64,000 nt of DNA from Caulobacter sp. 73W (lineage in GTDB: Bacteria > Pseudomonadota > Alphaproteobacteria > Caulobacterales > Caulobacteraceae), in assembly GCF_041021955.1 (NCBI RefSeq), contig NZ_CP158375.1, positions 1,612,001 to 1,676,000 of the forward strand, read 5' to 3'. Within the stretch, counting starts at the first letter, position 1; every line of letters starts with the position of its first letter. The notes under the pieces were generated by a model. It made no database searches and was not told the origin of the DNA. It saw only the letters and a list, made by a program, of their open reading frames with translations. A program made the position numbers and the translations under genes. This document shows, piece by piece, positions 1 through 9,294 of the stretch.

Positions 1-725
1 TGCAGGGGCGCCTCATAGGGGTCGGCGGTCCACTCCCAGACATTGCCGATCATATCGTAGAGGCCGTAACCGTTCTTGGGATAGGCCCCCACAGCGCTGG
101 TGCGCCGGTGTCCGGGCGGCGCCTCGTTGAGCCAGGGAAAGTTGCCGACCCAGATATTGGCCCGCGCAACGCCGCCAGGCTGAACCTCATCGCCCCAGGC
201 GTAGCGGCGGCCGTCAAGCCCGCCTCGGGCGGCGAACTCCCATTCGGCTTCGGTGGCCAGGCGCTTGCCGGCCCAGCGCGCATAGGCCTCGGCGTCACGC
301 GGGGTCACGTGAACGACAGGGTGATCACCAAGCCCGTCAAGATCGCTCCGCGGCCCCAACGGCCGTCGCCATGAGGCGCCCTCGACGAAGGACCACCATC
401 GGGTGGGATCATCGAGCGGGACCGGATGGGACGGCGGCGTGAAGACAAGCGAGCCCGCGCCATAGACGCCGGGCGTCATGCCCGGATAATCGCGTGGATC
501 CGGCGCGGTCTCGGCGAAGGTCTGGTAGCTGGTCTCGTCGATGAACTGGGCGAACTGACGGTTGGTGACCGGGGTCTCGTCGATCCAAAACCCCTCGACG
601 TGAACGTCGCGTACAGGGCCCTCGTCATCGTAGCCGTCCGCTGATCCCATGGCGAAGCGACCGCCGGCGATCCAGCGCATGCCGTCGCGGCGCTTGGGCT
701 GAGCAAGGGCGGACAAAAGACCCAT
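1..725 (-). CDS. Formylglycine-generating enzyme (SUMF1/FGE family), 3' end cut by window
   Basis: This protein would oxidise the active-site cysteine of type I sulfatases to formylglycine. Translated from the ATG at 725, it opens with a typical FGE strand (MRWIAGGRFAMGS), then ETPVTNRQF, HPVVHVTPRDAEAYARWAG, the signature KRLATEAEWEFAARGG, and GLYDMIGNVWEWT just before the window edge. These are hallmarks of the FGE-sulfatase fold. The C-terminal part with the catalytic cysteines lies outside the window. No signal peptide is visible, which fits cytoplasmic modification before export. The start lies 10 bp after the sulfatase stop, and that sulfatase carries a Cys-type motif, so the two genes are a functional pair in one operon. 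Related C-type-lectin-like FGE paralogues (EgtB, PvdO) are less likely given this neighbour. Confidence 0.9.
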   Translation of the reverse strand, partial: MGLLSALAQPKRRDGMRWIAGGRFAMGSADGYDDEGPVRDVHVEGFWIDETPVTNRQFAQFIDETSYQTFAETAPDPRDYPGMTPGVYGAGSLVFTPPSHPVPLDDPTRWWSFVEGASWRRPLGPRSDLDGLGDHPVVHVTPRDAEAYARWAGKRLATEAEWEFAARGGLDGRRYAWGDEVQPGGVARANIWVGNFPWLNEAPPGHRRTSAVGAYPKNGYGLYDMIGNVWEWTADPYEAPL

Positions 726-735
726 GGAAGACGCC

Positions 736-2195
736 CTACTGAAAGTCCCATTTGCGCAGCCAAGGATCGCGCGTGCGGGTCTGGAAGGCCTTGACCTTGT
801 CGATCAGCTGCGCCTTGACCTGCGCGTAGGCCGGGTCGTCGGCGAGGTTGCTCACCTCGTTCGGATCGGCTTGCAGATCGTAGAGCTCGAACTTCGGTCG
901 GTGCATTAGCGCCTCTACCGAGCGCCGACCAAAACGCGCGCTGGGCTCGGCCGATCGATCCCAGCTCGATGCGTAGAGCAGGTCTTCTGCGAACGGGAAG
1001 GTCAGCTCATGAGCAATGTTGTAGAGCAGCTTGAAGCGACGGGTGCGCACCATCCTGGTGGGATAGTACATCTGCACTTCGTGGAAGGTATGGGTGCCCA
1101 CAACCTCGTCCCAACCCTTGGCCTCAGGGTTGGCCAGCACGTCGGCGAAGCTCCTGCCATCGAGCGTTTCGGTCGGCTTTGGGGCGGAGGCCATCTCAAG
1201 AAGCGTCGGCGTAATGTCCGATAGCGAGACCATGGCGTCGGTGACCTGCCCGCGATCACGCCCCCCGGCAGGCGCATGATCAGGGGAACGCGGATGCCGG
1301 CGTCATAGAGCGTCGTCTTGGCGCCGGGGAAGGCGACCCCGTTGTCGGTCAGATAAAGGATGACGGTGTTGTCGTACTTGCCGGCGGCCTTGAGCATGGC
1401 CACGAGCTGTCCGACGCCCTGATCCAGGCGGCTGATCGATTGATAGTACTGAGCAAGCTCGGCCCTCACCGCCTGTGTGTCGGGCAAGAACGGCGGCACG
1501 ACGACGTCCTGGGGCCGATAGGTGACCTCACGGATCCCAGGAAAGCCATCGGCGCGATTGCCAAAGCTGTTGGGTCTGTCGCCGATGTCGAACGGAAAGG
1601 CCCGATGGGGGTCGTCCGTGGCGAAGTAGAGGAAGAACGGCTCGTCCTTGGCGACAAAGCCTTGGGTCTTTTGCGCCATCTCCACGGGGCTTCGGGCAAG
1701 CGATGCGCTTTGGTTGGCCAAGCCTTCGGAGAGGACCTCGTCAAAGGCGAACACGCTCTTGGGCGCCACGTGAAACTTTCCGATGCGGGCGGTGCGATAC
1801 CCCGCCTTTTTGAGCAGCACAGGCAGGCTCTCCACGTCGTTGAACGTGGAGAAGTGGCTCTCTTCGTGCTCCAGTCCATACATGCCGGTATTGTGGTTCA
1901 TCCGGCCGGTCAGGAGGGTGGCGCGGCTGGGACTACAGCTGGACGTCGTGGCGAAGGCGTTGGTGAAGCGCAGGCCATCACGCGCCAAGGCGTCGATGTT
2001 GGGTGTTTTGACCACCTTGGCCCCATAGGCGCCGATGTCGTCGCGCCCGTGATCGTCCGAGACGATCATCACGATATTGGGCCGCTCGGCGGCATGCCCG
2101 GCTCCGTGCCAGCCCAAAGCCAAGGCGACCCCCAGGCAAAGCGCGAGGAAGCCGTTTCGGACAATCGTCCGGGAGATGCGGACGCTGCGGCTCAT
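736..2195 (-). pseudogene. Type I sulfatase (N-sulfoglucosamine sulfohydrolase-like), frameshifted at a C6 run
   Basis: A secreted arylsulfatase-family enzyme that would remove sulfate from a polysaccharide. The ATG at 2195 overlaps the upstream stop (ATGA) and begins a signal peptide ending near GHAAERP. The metal-binding start PNIVMIVSDDHG and the sulfatase signature SCSPSRATLLTG (Cys-type, needing formylglycine) are intact. The stretch with SLPVLLKKAGYRT and IGKFHVAP resembles heparan N-sulfatases. After RVPLIMRLPGG the frame is lost at the C-run 1261-1266; the rest (VSLSDITPTLLEMA to KWDFQ) continues in another frame to 736. One extra base restores a single reading frame of about 486 residues. 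It is either a real inactivation or a homopolymer error. Substrate assignment is inference. Confidence 0.85.
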
Positions 2196-5100
2196 GGCAA
2201 GATGACCTCGTTGTTGAGCTTGGTCGTTTCGGCCTGGGGCAGAGTGACGGACAGGCGCGCGCCCTTCAACGAAGCGCCGTTGCGCGTCTTGATGACGCCG
2301 CTCCAAATGCGCGGGCGCAGATCGAGCGGCGCATCCAGGGTGGGGATCTGAGCCTGGCCCAGGACCGCGCCGGAGGCGCTGACGAGGGTGGCGACGCCGC
2401 CAGCCGCGGGCTGGGCTCCAAGGCTGTGAACGGTGAAGGAGACCCTCCCGCCTGAGATCCGCACATCGCCCTGACCAATGCCAAGGTCGGCGCGCGTCTC
2501 CGGAGGCGTCGTCGGCTCGGCGAGTTCGAACTCCAGCACAGTTGCGGCCTTTGGCGCAAAGGTGAGCGCGATGGACGCGGCCCGCTCCAACTCAACCTGG
2601 CGGGATATGGGCGCGTCAGCACGATCGTCGCCGTCGGCGTCGAGGCCCGTCGACAGGCGCCATCGGCCGGCCGCCACCCCCCAAGCTGTCATGTCAGCGC
2701 TCTGGGGCTGGTCGCTGGTGTTGTAGGCCACCACCTTGAACTTCTGCGGCGAGGCCTGGGTCACCAAGAGTGCGACCTTCACGGCGCCGTCCTCCTGACC
2801 GAACCGCCAGCTGACGGTATTGCCGGGATAGAGCCAGTTTCGCTTCAGGGCCACGCCGCCCAGGCGTTCGCGTTGCAGGATCTCGCTGGGCTGTTCAACC
2901 CGGTCCGTCCACCAATGGCCCTGCGTGCGCATATACATGCGCTGAGACTTGTCCTGGATCGCCTCGCCATGCAGCGCCTCGAGCCAGCGCTTGTCGCCGC
3001 TCGTCAGCCATGCGGCGTACTGGCTGAAGGCGTCGCCTGGCCTCGCCCTGGCGGCGAGCGCTTTTCCCCAATCGGCCCGCCGGCCCAGCGCGTCGATCAG
3101 GTTCTCGTTCAGGTCAGCGATGGAGCCGGGCCCGGCCTTGTCGGCGCGCGCCAGGATCGGGCGCAGATACTTCTCATCGCCGGTCCACCGATAAGCGGCC
3201 CAGGCCGCATGCATGATCACCGGCATGCCGCCGGTGTCGCCCACCCGTTCGGCGTCGGTGGACCAGTTGATCTCGTTGGGGAACGACCAGACGCCCGCGG
3301 CGTCCTGCTTGCCGTGCGCCAGGACGCCGTCGACGGCTCCGGTGACAAGATCGCGGGCCTGCGGGTTGGCGTTGTAGATCCCCATGAGGATCGGCGCGTG
3401 CATGACGGTGAAGGAATATTGCTTTTGCCAGCCCCATGGACCGTCGCGCCAGACCTTCTGGCCGCCATACCAGTTGCTGTTGAAGTGCAGGTGTCCGGCC
3501 CCGTTGCGGGTGACGATCGAGCGCAGGGCGCGGCTGGTGTCCATCAGGCGCTCGACGCGTACGGGATCTCCCCAGTTCAGGTAGAGGGCGGCGGCGTCGG
3601 AGTTGAGGCCTTCTTCGTACGCGTGCAGCTCGTCGGTGGCGATGGTCCCAAGGCCGCCGGTGATCATGTCGTTCTTGTAGACCGCGTCCGCCAAGGCGTT
3701 CAGCGACGCGCGCAACTTGTCAGGCTTGTAGCCCATCAAAGCCAGACCCGGCCATTGCGCCACCATGTCGGTGTCGTCCGACAGCCCCCCGCCAAAGTCG
3801 CCGTAAGCGACTTGCCGCTCATCGATCCACCAGTCGACGAACTGTCCGACGCGTTTGAGATCCTCCAGTTGCCTGAAGGCCCAAAGGGGAACCCCGTCGG
3901 GCGCCTGAGGCTGATCAAAAGCCGGCCAGTCCTGCTCAGCGTAGCTGATCTCCTGCCAGTAGAGCCGGCCCTGCTCGTGGTCCGGATCGACCCGCAGCAG
4001 GTCTGAGATGTCCGTATAGAGCCGGCGATAGAGGTCGGCGCGAACGGTCGCCGGCCGCGCCTCGACCAGGAAGGCCCAGTTGTCTTTGACCTGGGTGAAG
4101 CGGTCGGCCACATGCTCGATCTTGGCGGCGTCGCGATCCTTGAACACCAGCCGAACGCCAAGCCCGGCTAGATCCTTGGCGCCGAATTTTGACGCGCTGG
4201 ACGCGATCGAGATCATCAGGCTGTCGTCGGTCAAGATGCGGTCGCGCAGGTCGAGCCAAAGCGTGCGAGGCTCACCGGGACGAACCGAGACAGAGACATC
4301 GATCATGTCGCGGCCCGGCCAGATCGGATCCTTGATCTTGATGTTGAGGCCGATCAGGCCGTCGGCGCCGGCGGCCATGTTCAGGGCAGGCAGATCGAGG
4401 GCGACGCCGTCGAGCCCAGAATGCATGTTCTGCCAGCCATAGTTCCACGAGCGCGAGACCGGCTGGGCGGCGGCCGACGCGTCAAAGCGTGAGGGCACAA
4501 GGACGTGCACGATGGGCGAGAACGCGCCGCCTTCGCTTGCCGCGGCAGCGACGCTTGGGGCTCCTTCACCCGACCTGCCCGGGGCGCTGGGGGCGCCTTG
4601 CGGCAGGGCGACCACGGTCGATCGCTCCGAGAGCGCAAAGCGATCGGCGATGAACTGCTTGAGCGGCAGCAGCGCATCGTTGAGCGCAGCCGGCTGCGGC
4701 CTGACGGTGTAGCTCAAGGTCGCAGCGCCCTTCGGGGCGACGCCCTCCTTGACGTCGTAGGCCCAAAGCTCCTGGATCGGCGTTTCTTGCGCGTCGTTGT
4801 CGAAGCGCAAAACGCCGCCGGTTTGCGGGGCCAGCTCGTGGAGCGACCGCACGCCGCCCTTGAGGCGCTTGAACAGCAGATCGACCTGGCCATTGGGCGT
4901 TACATGGGACATAGCGCCATAGGCGGCCCCACGCAGCTCCAGGCGATTGAAGCGCTCGCCAGCAGGGACGGTGAGCTCGTAGCGCTTGCCGCCCTCCACA
5001 TAGACGTTCCAGTCCGGCAGGGTGAAGATGTCGTCGCGGCCAGGAAGGCGCGAGCGGTTATAGACGCCGGGCCAGGTGGTCTCGGCGATGCCGTCGACAC

Positions 5101-6001
5101 CCTTCAGCATCCAGGCCTTCAGATCGCGCGCGTCAGCAAACTCGATCTTGCGCACGCTGGTGCTGGGGGCGGAGAGCACGGGCGGCAGCGCACGGTCCCA
5201 ACCATAGCGATGGCGCCACCCGACTTCGTCGAAGCGGGCTGAACCCGCCTTGGGTTCAAGCTGGGCTCCCTGGCTGAGGGCTGCGACCTCTGGCTGGCTT
5301 AGCAGGTGGTCGTAGATGCGCAGCTCGTCGGTATCGCTGCCCCGTGTGAAGTTATAGCGGCTGTGCACCTGATGGGGCGAGATCGCGCGACCGGCGAAGC
5401 CGAACTGATCCAGGCCGCTGTCCAGATCGGCCCTTTGATCAAGCCTGGCCGCCTCGCGACCGTCTATGAACAGTCGAACCCCCACCGCCTCATCCCAGCC
5501 AAAGGCGATGTGGGTCCAGGCATCGGGCGAAGGCGCGGCGACTTTGAAGCGCACGCGCAGCCGCGCAAGGTTGGCGTCGGTGACGAAGGCCTCGAAACCA
5601 TCGCCCGTCCAGTCGATCCGCGCGAAGGCCATGTCGAAGCTGGAATGGGCGGCGAAGCCGGCCCGGAAGATCACAAAGGGAGAATCGGTGAGCGGCTCGC
5701 GGGCGCGCCAGAAGAACGAGACCGTCCCACGCTGGGCGTAGAGGTTGCCAGGCGCCTTCCAGGCCACCGCCCCGTCGTCGGCGCGCGCCATGGCGCCGCC
5801 AAGTCGGCCATTGGCGACGACGCTCATCTTCTCCTGGAAGTTGGGCGTCTTGTCGCCGCCGGCTTGGTCGGCGGTCAGTCCGACATCGCCCGACGCTCGA
5901 AAGAGCAGGCCCTCGGCGTAGGCGGTTGTCGCCGTCGACGCCATGAGGAGCGCGACGCCGGCGAGGCGGGTGCGCCGCCAAGAACGAGTGACGTTGGACA
6001 T
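2192..6001 (-). CDS. Large secreted LamG-domain protein, candidate polysaccharide lyase or hydrolase
   Basis: A 1269-residue protein with a signal peptide (cleavage near TTAYAEGLL). Residues about 30-235 form a LamG/concanavalin-like jellyroll (WTHIAFGWDE, RLFIDGREA, DELRIYDHLL). The middle part (about 260-650) looks beta-rich. Residues about 660-1040 are helical, with repeated W/Y/H/D/N-rich stretches (SDDTDMVAQWPGLALMGY, HLHFNSNWYGGQKVW, GPWGWQKQYS) reminiscent of alpha/alpha-toroid lyases and hydrolases; the last 230 residues are beta-sandwich-like. I do not recognise a named CAZy family. It sits 31 bp after a TonB receptor and overlaps a sulfatase start by 4 bp, so it very likely attacks or binds the same sulfated polymer. 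Enzyme activity is inferred from composition and context only. Confidence 0.7.
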   Translation of the reverse strand: MSNVTRSWRRTRLAGVALLMASTATTAYAEGLLFRASGDVGLTADQAGGDKTPNFQEKMSVVANGRLGGAMARADDGAVAWKAPGNLYAQRGTVSFFWRAREPLTDSPFVIFRAGFAAHSSFDMAFARIDWTGDGFEAFVTDANLARLRVRFKVAAPSPDAWTHIAFGWDEAVGVRLFIDGREAARLDQRADLDSGLDQFGFAGRAISPHQVHSRYNFTRGSDTDELRIYDHLLSQPEVAALSQGAQLEPKAGSARFDEVGWRHRYGWDRALPPVLSAPSTSVRKIEFADARDLKAWMLKGVDGIAETTWPGVYNRSRLPGRDDIFTLPDWNVYVEGGKRYELTVPAGERFNRLELRGAAYGAMSHVTPNGQVDLLFKRLKGGVRSLHELAPQTGGVLRFDNDAQETPIQELWAYDVKEGVAPKGAATLSYTVRPQPAALNDALLPLKQFIADRFALSERSTVVALPQGAPSAPGRSGEGAPSVAAAASEGGAFSPIVHVLVPSRFDASAAAQPVSRSWNYGWQNMHSGLDGVALDLPALNMAAGADGLIGLNIKIKDPIWPGRDMIDVSVSVRPGEPRTLWLDLRDRILTDDSLMISIASSASKFGAKDLAGLGVRLVFKDRDAAKIEHVADRFTQVKDNWAFLVEARPATVRADLYRRLYTDISDLLRVDPDHEQGRLYWQEISYAEQDWPAFDQPQAPDGVPLWAFRQLEDLKRVGQFVDWWIDERQVAYGDFGGGLSDDTDMVAQWPGLALMGYKPDKLRASLNALADAVYKNDMITGGLGTIATDELHAYEEGLNSDAAALYLNWGDPVRVERLMDTSRALRSIVTRNGAGHLHFNSNWYGGQKVWRDGPWGWQKQYSFTVMHAPILMGIYNANPQARDLVTGAVDGVLAHGKQDAAGVWSFPNEINWSTDAERVGDTGGMPVIMHAAWAAYRWTGDEKYLRPILARADKAGPGSIADLNENLIDALGRRADWGKALAARARPGDAFSQYAAWLTSGDKRWLEALHGEAIQDKSQRMYMRTQGHWWTDRVEQPSEILQRERLGGVALKRNWLYPGNTVSWRFGQEDGAVKVALLVTQASPQKFKVVAYNTSDQPQSADMTAWGVAAGRWRLSTGLDADGDDRADAPISRQVELERAASIALTFAPKAATVLEFELAEPTTPPETRADLGIGQGDVRISGGRVSFTVHSLGAQPAAGGVATLVSASGAVLGQAQIPTLDAPLDLRPRIWSGVIKTRNGASLKGARLSVTLPQAETTKLNNEVILP

Positions 6002-6032
6002 GGATCGGTCCTGGCTGCGCGAGACTAAAGGA

Positions 6033-9000
6033 TCAGAATTTGTACTGGACGCCGAAATTGTACTGGCGGCCGGTGTGGCTGAAGAACAGCGGGCTGTTGC
6101 GCACGGTGTCCTGGAACTGATCGTTGAACTCGTCGGTGAGGTTCAGCCCCTCGAACGACAGCTTGATCTGCGGCGTGACGTTGTAGGAGACGGCCATGTC
6201 GACATTGAAGGTCGAATTGACCCCGTCGGCGTCGTTGCCGCTCTGACCGCCTGGGATGGCGGCGAAGTAGCGGTCTCGATAGGCGGCCGACACACGCGCG
6301 CTAAACTTGCTGTCTTCGTAGTAGAGCGTGGCGTTGAAGGCCTTGCGCGACAGCCCCACCAGATCGTTCGTCACGGTGGCGGTGGAGCCTGCGGTCACGA
6401 AGTACTCGATCTGCGATTTGACGGCCGTGTAGTTGAAGATGCCGCCCAGGTTCTTGGTCCAGTCAGGCAAGAACGGCGCAACTTCCGGCAGGAAGGTGAA
6501 CGGCTGCTGGTAGCTGAACTCAAAGCCCTTGAGCGGCCCGCCCTTTGTGTTCACCGGCTGGGTGAAGACGAACAGATCGGTGGGCTGCAAGGACGTGCCG
6601 GCAAGTACGCTGTCGGGCAGGCCGGCGGTGTTGAAGGGGCGCGTCTCACGCAGGGTTTGGATGTAGGTGTCGATGTCCTTGTAGAAGAAACCGATCGACA
6701 CCAGGGCCCCACGGGCGAAGTACCATTCGGCCGACAGATCGTAGGTCTTGGCGCGGATGGGATCGAGCTGCGGATTGCCGGCGCTGATGCCGGGCACGCC
6801 GCCAAGGGTGATAGCGCCCCCGGGCGTAAGGTCGGGCAGGTTCGGGCGCGAGACGACCTTGGAGGCGCCAAAGCGCAACAGCAGGTTCTCGCGCAGATCG
6901 GCCACCAGGTTCAGGGCTGGCAACAGATCGTCGTATTCGCGCTTGGCGGTCACCAGCACAGGCGCTGTGCCGATCAGCTGGTAGCCGGCCGAGGTCTGCT
7001 CGGTCTTGACGTAGCGCAGGCCGATATCGCCGCGGATCGGCAGGGGCAGGGCGTCGGTGTTGAAGTCGGCTTGGACGTAGTAGCCGGTTGTCTTCTCGCC
7101 GACCGAGCGGATGTTGCCGCGGGCCGCTGCGTTGGTGACGCCGGTCAGGGCGAAGATGCCGGTGTTGCTGTAGATGCCAAAGACTTCGCTGAACTTGTCG
7201 AAGTCGGCGGTGACCCACTGGGTCGGCGTTCCAGCCGGGATGTTCATGTTGCGGCCGATGCCGCTGACGGTCTTGGTCAGGGAGGCCAGGGTCACGCCGG
7301 CGGGCAGGGCCGGAATGGAGATCTCCGACACGCGCGCCAGGGCGTCGAACTCAAACTGGAAGTCCTTGATGGCGACGCCGGCCTTGAAGGTCAGGTTGGG
7401 GTTGAGTTCGAACTGGGCGTCCAAAGCGCCGCTGTCGAAACGGTTCTCGACGCTTTGCGGGCGAAGACGGATCTCCGAGCCGAGGAACGTGCCGCCGGGT
7501 TCGGCGAAGACGAAGTTGGCGGCGTTGGTGGGATCGAAGCCCACATTGATCGACGGCCGGCGGCTGTCCTGGCGAAAATCGATCGTGTAGCCGTTCACGT
7601 TGGGACGATCGATGCTGATGATCGTCTGGATCGGGTTGTCGAGCTTTGAGCGCGAGGTGCCGATCAGGCCGCGCATCTTGAAGCGGTCGGTGAACTCGTG
7701 CTCGCCGCTAAGCGTCAGCTGACGATAGGTGGAGGTGAACTCGTCGTAGCGCGCCTCTGCGCGCATATCGACGCCGTCGAAGACGCCGTAGACAAGATCG
7801 CCGTCGGCATCGATCTCGGCGGCGCGCACCGAGGTCTGCGGCTTGCCGTTGGCCGAGGCCGGGCGGCTGAAGGAGAAGGCGCTCAAGAACGCCTGCTCGC
7901 GCTTGGCCTCGAAGGTGGAGCTGAGCGCATCCAGATTGACCGTGGTGCGATCGGTCGGCTTCCACTGCAAGGACGCGGTCAGGCCCAGGCGCTCCTGCTC
8001 GTGCTCGAAGCGGCCGTATCGGGGAATGCGCGGATGATGGACGTTGGCGTTGTTGAGCCGGGCGAAGGCCGCGGGGTCTGAGGTGCGCGGCAGCCCCGGA
8101 CCGCATGGGGTGGTCAAGGTCGCCGAGGCGGGCGCGCAAAAGCCGCCGTTGAGGGTGGCCGTGTCATAGCCGACGGTGCCGAACCCCTCTTCGAGGAAGT
8201 CGCGGTCGCTATAGGCGACCGAGACCAGCACGCCGACCTTATCGTCGAAGAAGCGGTCGCTGATGAGACCGGCGAACCGCGGGCTGACGGTCTTGGACAG
8301 ATCGTTGTAGCCGGCCTGAGCGGAGGCTGCGACGGTGAAGCCCTTGTAGTCGAAGGGGCGCGAGGTCTGCAGATCGACGGTGGCGCCCAGCGAGCCTTCT
8401 TCGACTTCGGCCGAGGGCGTCTTGCGCACGGTGATGCTGTTGAAGAGCTCGGAGGCGAAGACGTTGAAGTCGAACGAGCGCGTGCGATTGTTGCCGCCGG
8501 AGCTGTCGGTTCCGCCGACGGTGCTTTGCCCCTCCATGCCGTTGATGCGCACGCGGGTGAACTGCGGGCTCAAGCCGCGCACCGTGATCTGGCGCCCTTC
8601 GCCGCCATCGCGGGCGATCGAGACGCCGGGCACGCGCTGGATGGATTCAGCCAGATTGTTGTCGGGAAAATCGGCGATGTCTTCGGCCTTGATCGCGTCG
8701 ACGGCGGCGGCGCTCATCCGCTTGGCGTCGATGGCGGCGTTCAAGCTGCCGCGAAAGCCGGTGACGACCACGGCCTCGACGAGACTGTCCTCGTCCAGCG
8801 CCTCGCCGCTGGGAGGCGGCGCGGGGGCCGCGGCCGCCACGGGCGCAGCCTGGACCATGGAGACTGGACGCTTGGCCGCTTCCTTGGTGATGCGGGCGGC
8901 GGGCGCCAGGGTGATGGTGCGCCCGTCGTTGGAGACGACGCTCAGGCCGGTGCCCAAGAGCAGACGGTCAAGACCTTCATTGAGCGAATAGGAGCCGCGG

Positions 9001-9209
9001 ACGGCGTTGACGTTGCGCCCCCGGGCGGCGAACTCGCTCAAGAGCACCTGGACGTCGGCCTGCCGCGCGAAGGCGGGAATGCCGCTGGTCGCCGGCTGGG
9101 CGGAGATATCGAAAGCGCGGCTCTGCGCCCAGGCGGGGCTGGCCGCCACGGCGACGGCGGCCGACAACAACAAGGCGCGGCGCAGCGAGCTGCACGACAT
9201 GAACGGCAT
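6033..9209 (-). CDS. TonB-dependent receptor with N-terminal STN signalling domain
   Basis: An outer-membrane active transporter of 1058 residues. After a signal peptide (ending near SPAWAQ) comes an STN domain (about 30-100: FDISAQPATSGIPAFARQ, SLNEGLDRLLLGTGL), an Ala/Pro linker, a TonB box-like VVVTG and a plug (about 165-290: DFPDNNLAESIQRVPGVSI, ITVRGLSPQFTRVRINGME). A beta-barrel follows, ending in the aromatic-terminated GVQYKF. The start at 9209 has a GGGGGAA ribosome site. The STN domain together with fecR and the ECF sigma gene immediately upstream makes a cell-surface signalling triad: ligand binding at the receptor should release the sigma factor. The LamG protein and sulfatase downstream suggest an oligosaccharide ligand rather than a siderophore. 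Confidence 0.95.
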   Translation of the reverse strand: MPFMSCSSLRRALLLSAAVAVAASPAWAQSRAFDISAQPATSGIPAFARQADVQVLLSEFAARGRNVNAVRGSYSLNEGLDRLLLGTGLSVVSNDGRTITLAPAARITKEAAKRPVSMVQAAPVAAAAPAPPPSGEALDEDSLVEAVVVTGFRGSLNAAIDAKRMSAAAVDAIKAEDIADFPDNNLAESIQRVPGVSIARDGGEGRQITVRGLSPQFTRVRINGMEGQSTVGGTDSSGGNNRTRSFDFNVFASELFNSITVRKTPSAEVEEGSLGATVDLQTSRPFDYKGFTVAASAQAGYNDLSKTVSPRFAGLISDRFFDDKVGVLVSVAYSDRDFLEEGFGTVGYDTATLNGGFCAPASATLTTPCGPGLPRTSDPAAFARLNNANVHHPRIPRYGRFEHEQERLGLTASLQWKPTDRTTVNLDALSSTFEAKREQAFLSAFSFSRPASANGKPQTSVRAAEIDADGDLVYGVFDGVDMRAEARYDEFTSTYRQLTLSGEHEFTDRFKMRGLIGTSRSKLDNPIQTIISIDRPNVNGYTIDFRQDSRRPSINVGFDPTNAANFVFAEPGGTFLGSEIRLRPQSVENRFDSGALDAQFELNPNLTFKAGVAIKDFQFEFDALARVSEISIPALPAGVTLASLTKTVSGIGRNMNIPAGTPTQWVTADFDKFSEVFGIYSNTGIFALTGVTNAAARGNIRSVGEKTTGYYVQADFNTDALPLPIRGDIGLRYVKTEQTSAGYQLIGTAPVLVTAKREYDDLLPALNLVADLRENLLLRFGASKVVSRPNLPDLTPGGAITLGGVPGISAGNPQLDPIRAKTYDLSAEWYFARGALVSIGFFYKDIDTYIQTLRETRPFNTAGLPDSVLAGTSLQPTDLFVFTQPVNTKGGPLKGFEFSYQQPFTFLPEVAPFLPDWTKNLGGIFNYTAVKSQIEYFVTAGSTATVTNDLVGLSRKAFNATLYYEDSKFSARVSAAYRDRYFAAIPGGQSGNDADGVNSTFNVDMAVSYNVTPQIKLSFEGLNLTDEFNDQFQDTVRNSPLFFSHTGRQYNFGVQYKF

Positions 9210-9294
9210 AGTTCCCCCAAGATCCTGTTCGTTTCCCTGAGCGCCTCTAGCGGGCGTTCATTAGGCTCGATGAAGGGGGCAAAGACTTCCGTCG

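Noticed and set aside
5943-7649. 568-codon plus-strand open frame opposite the first TonB receptor
   Set aside because: GC-rich antisense shadow: low-complexity Gly/Val/Arg/Asp-rich product without domains, fully inside a well-supported gene on the other strand.
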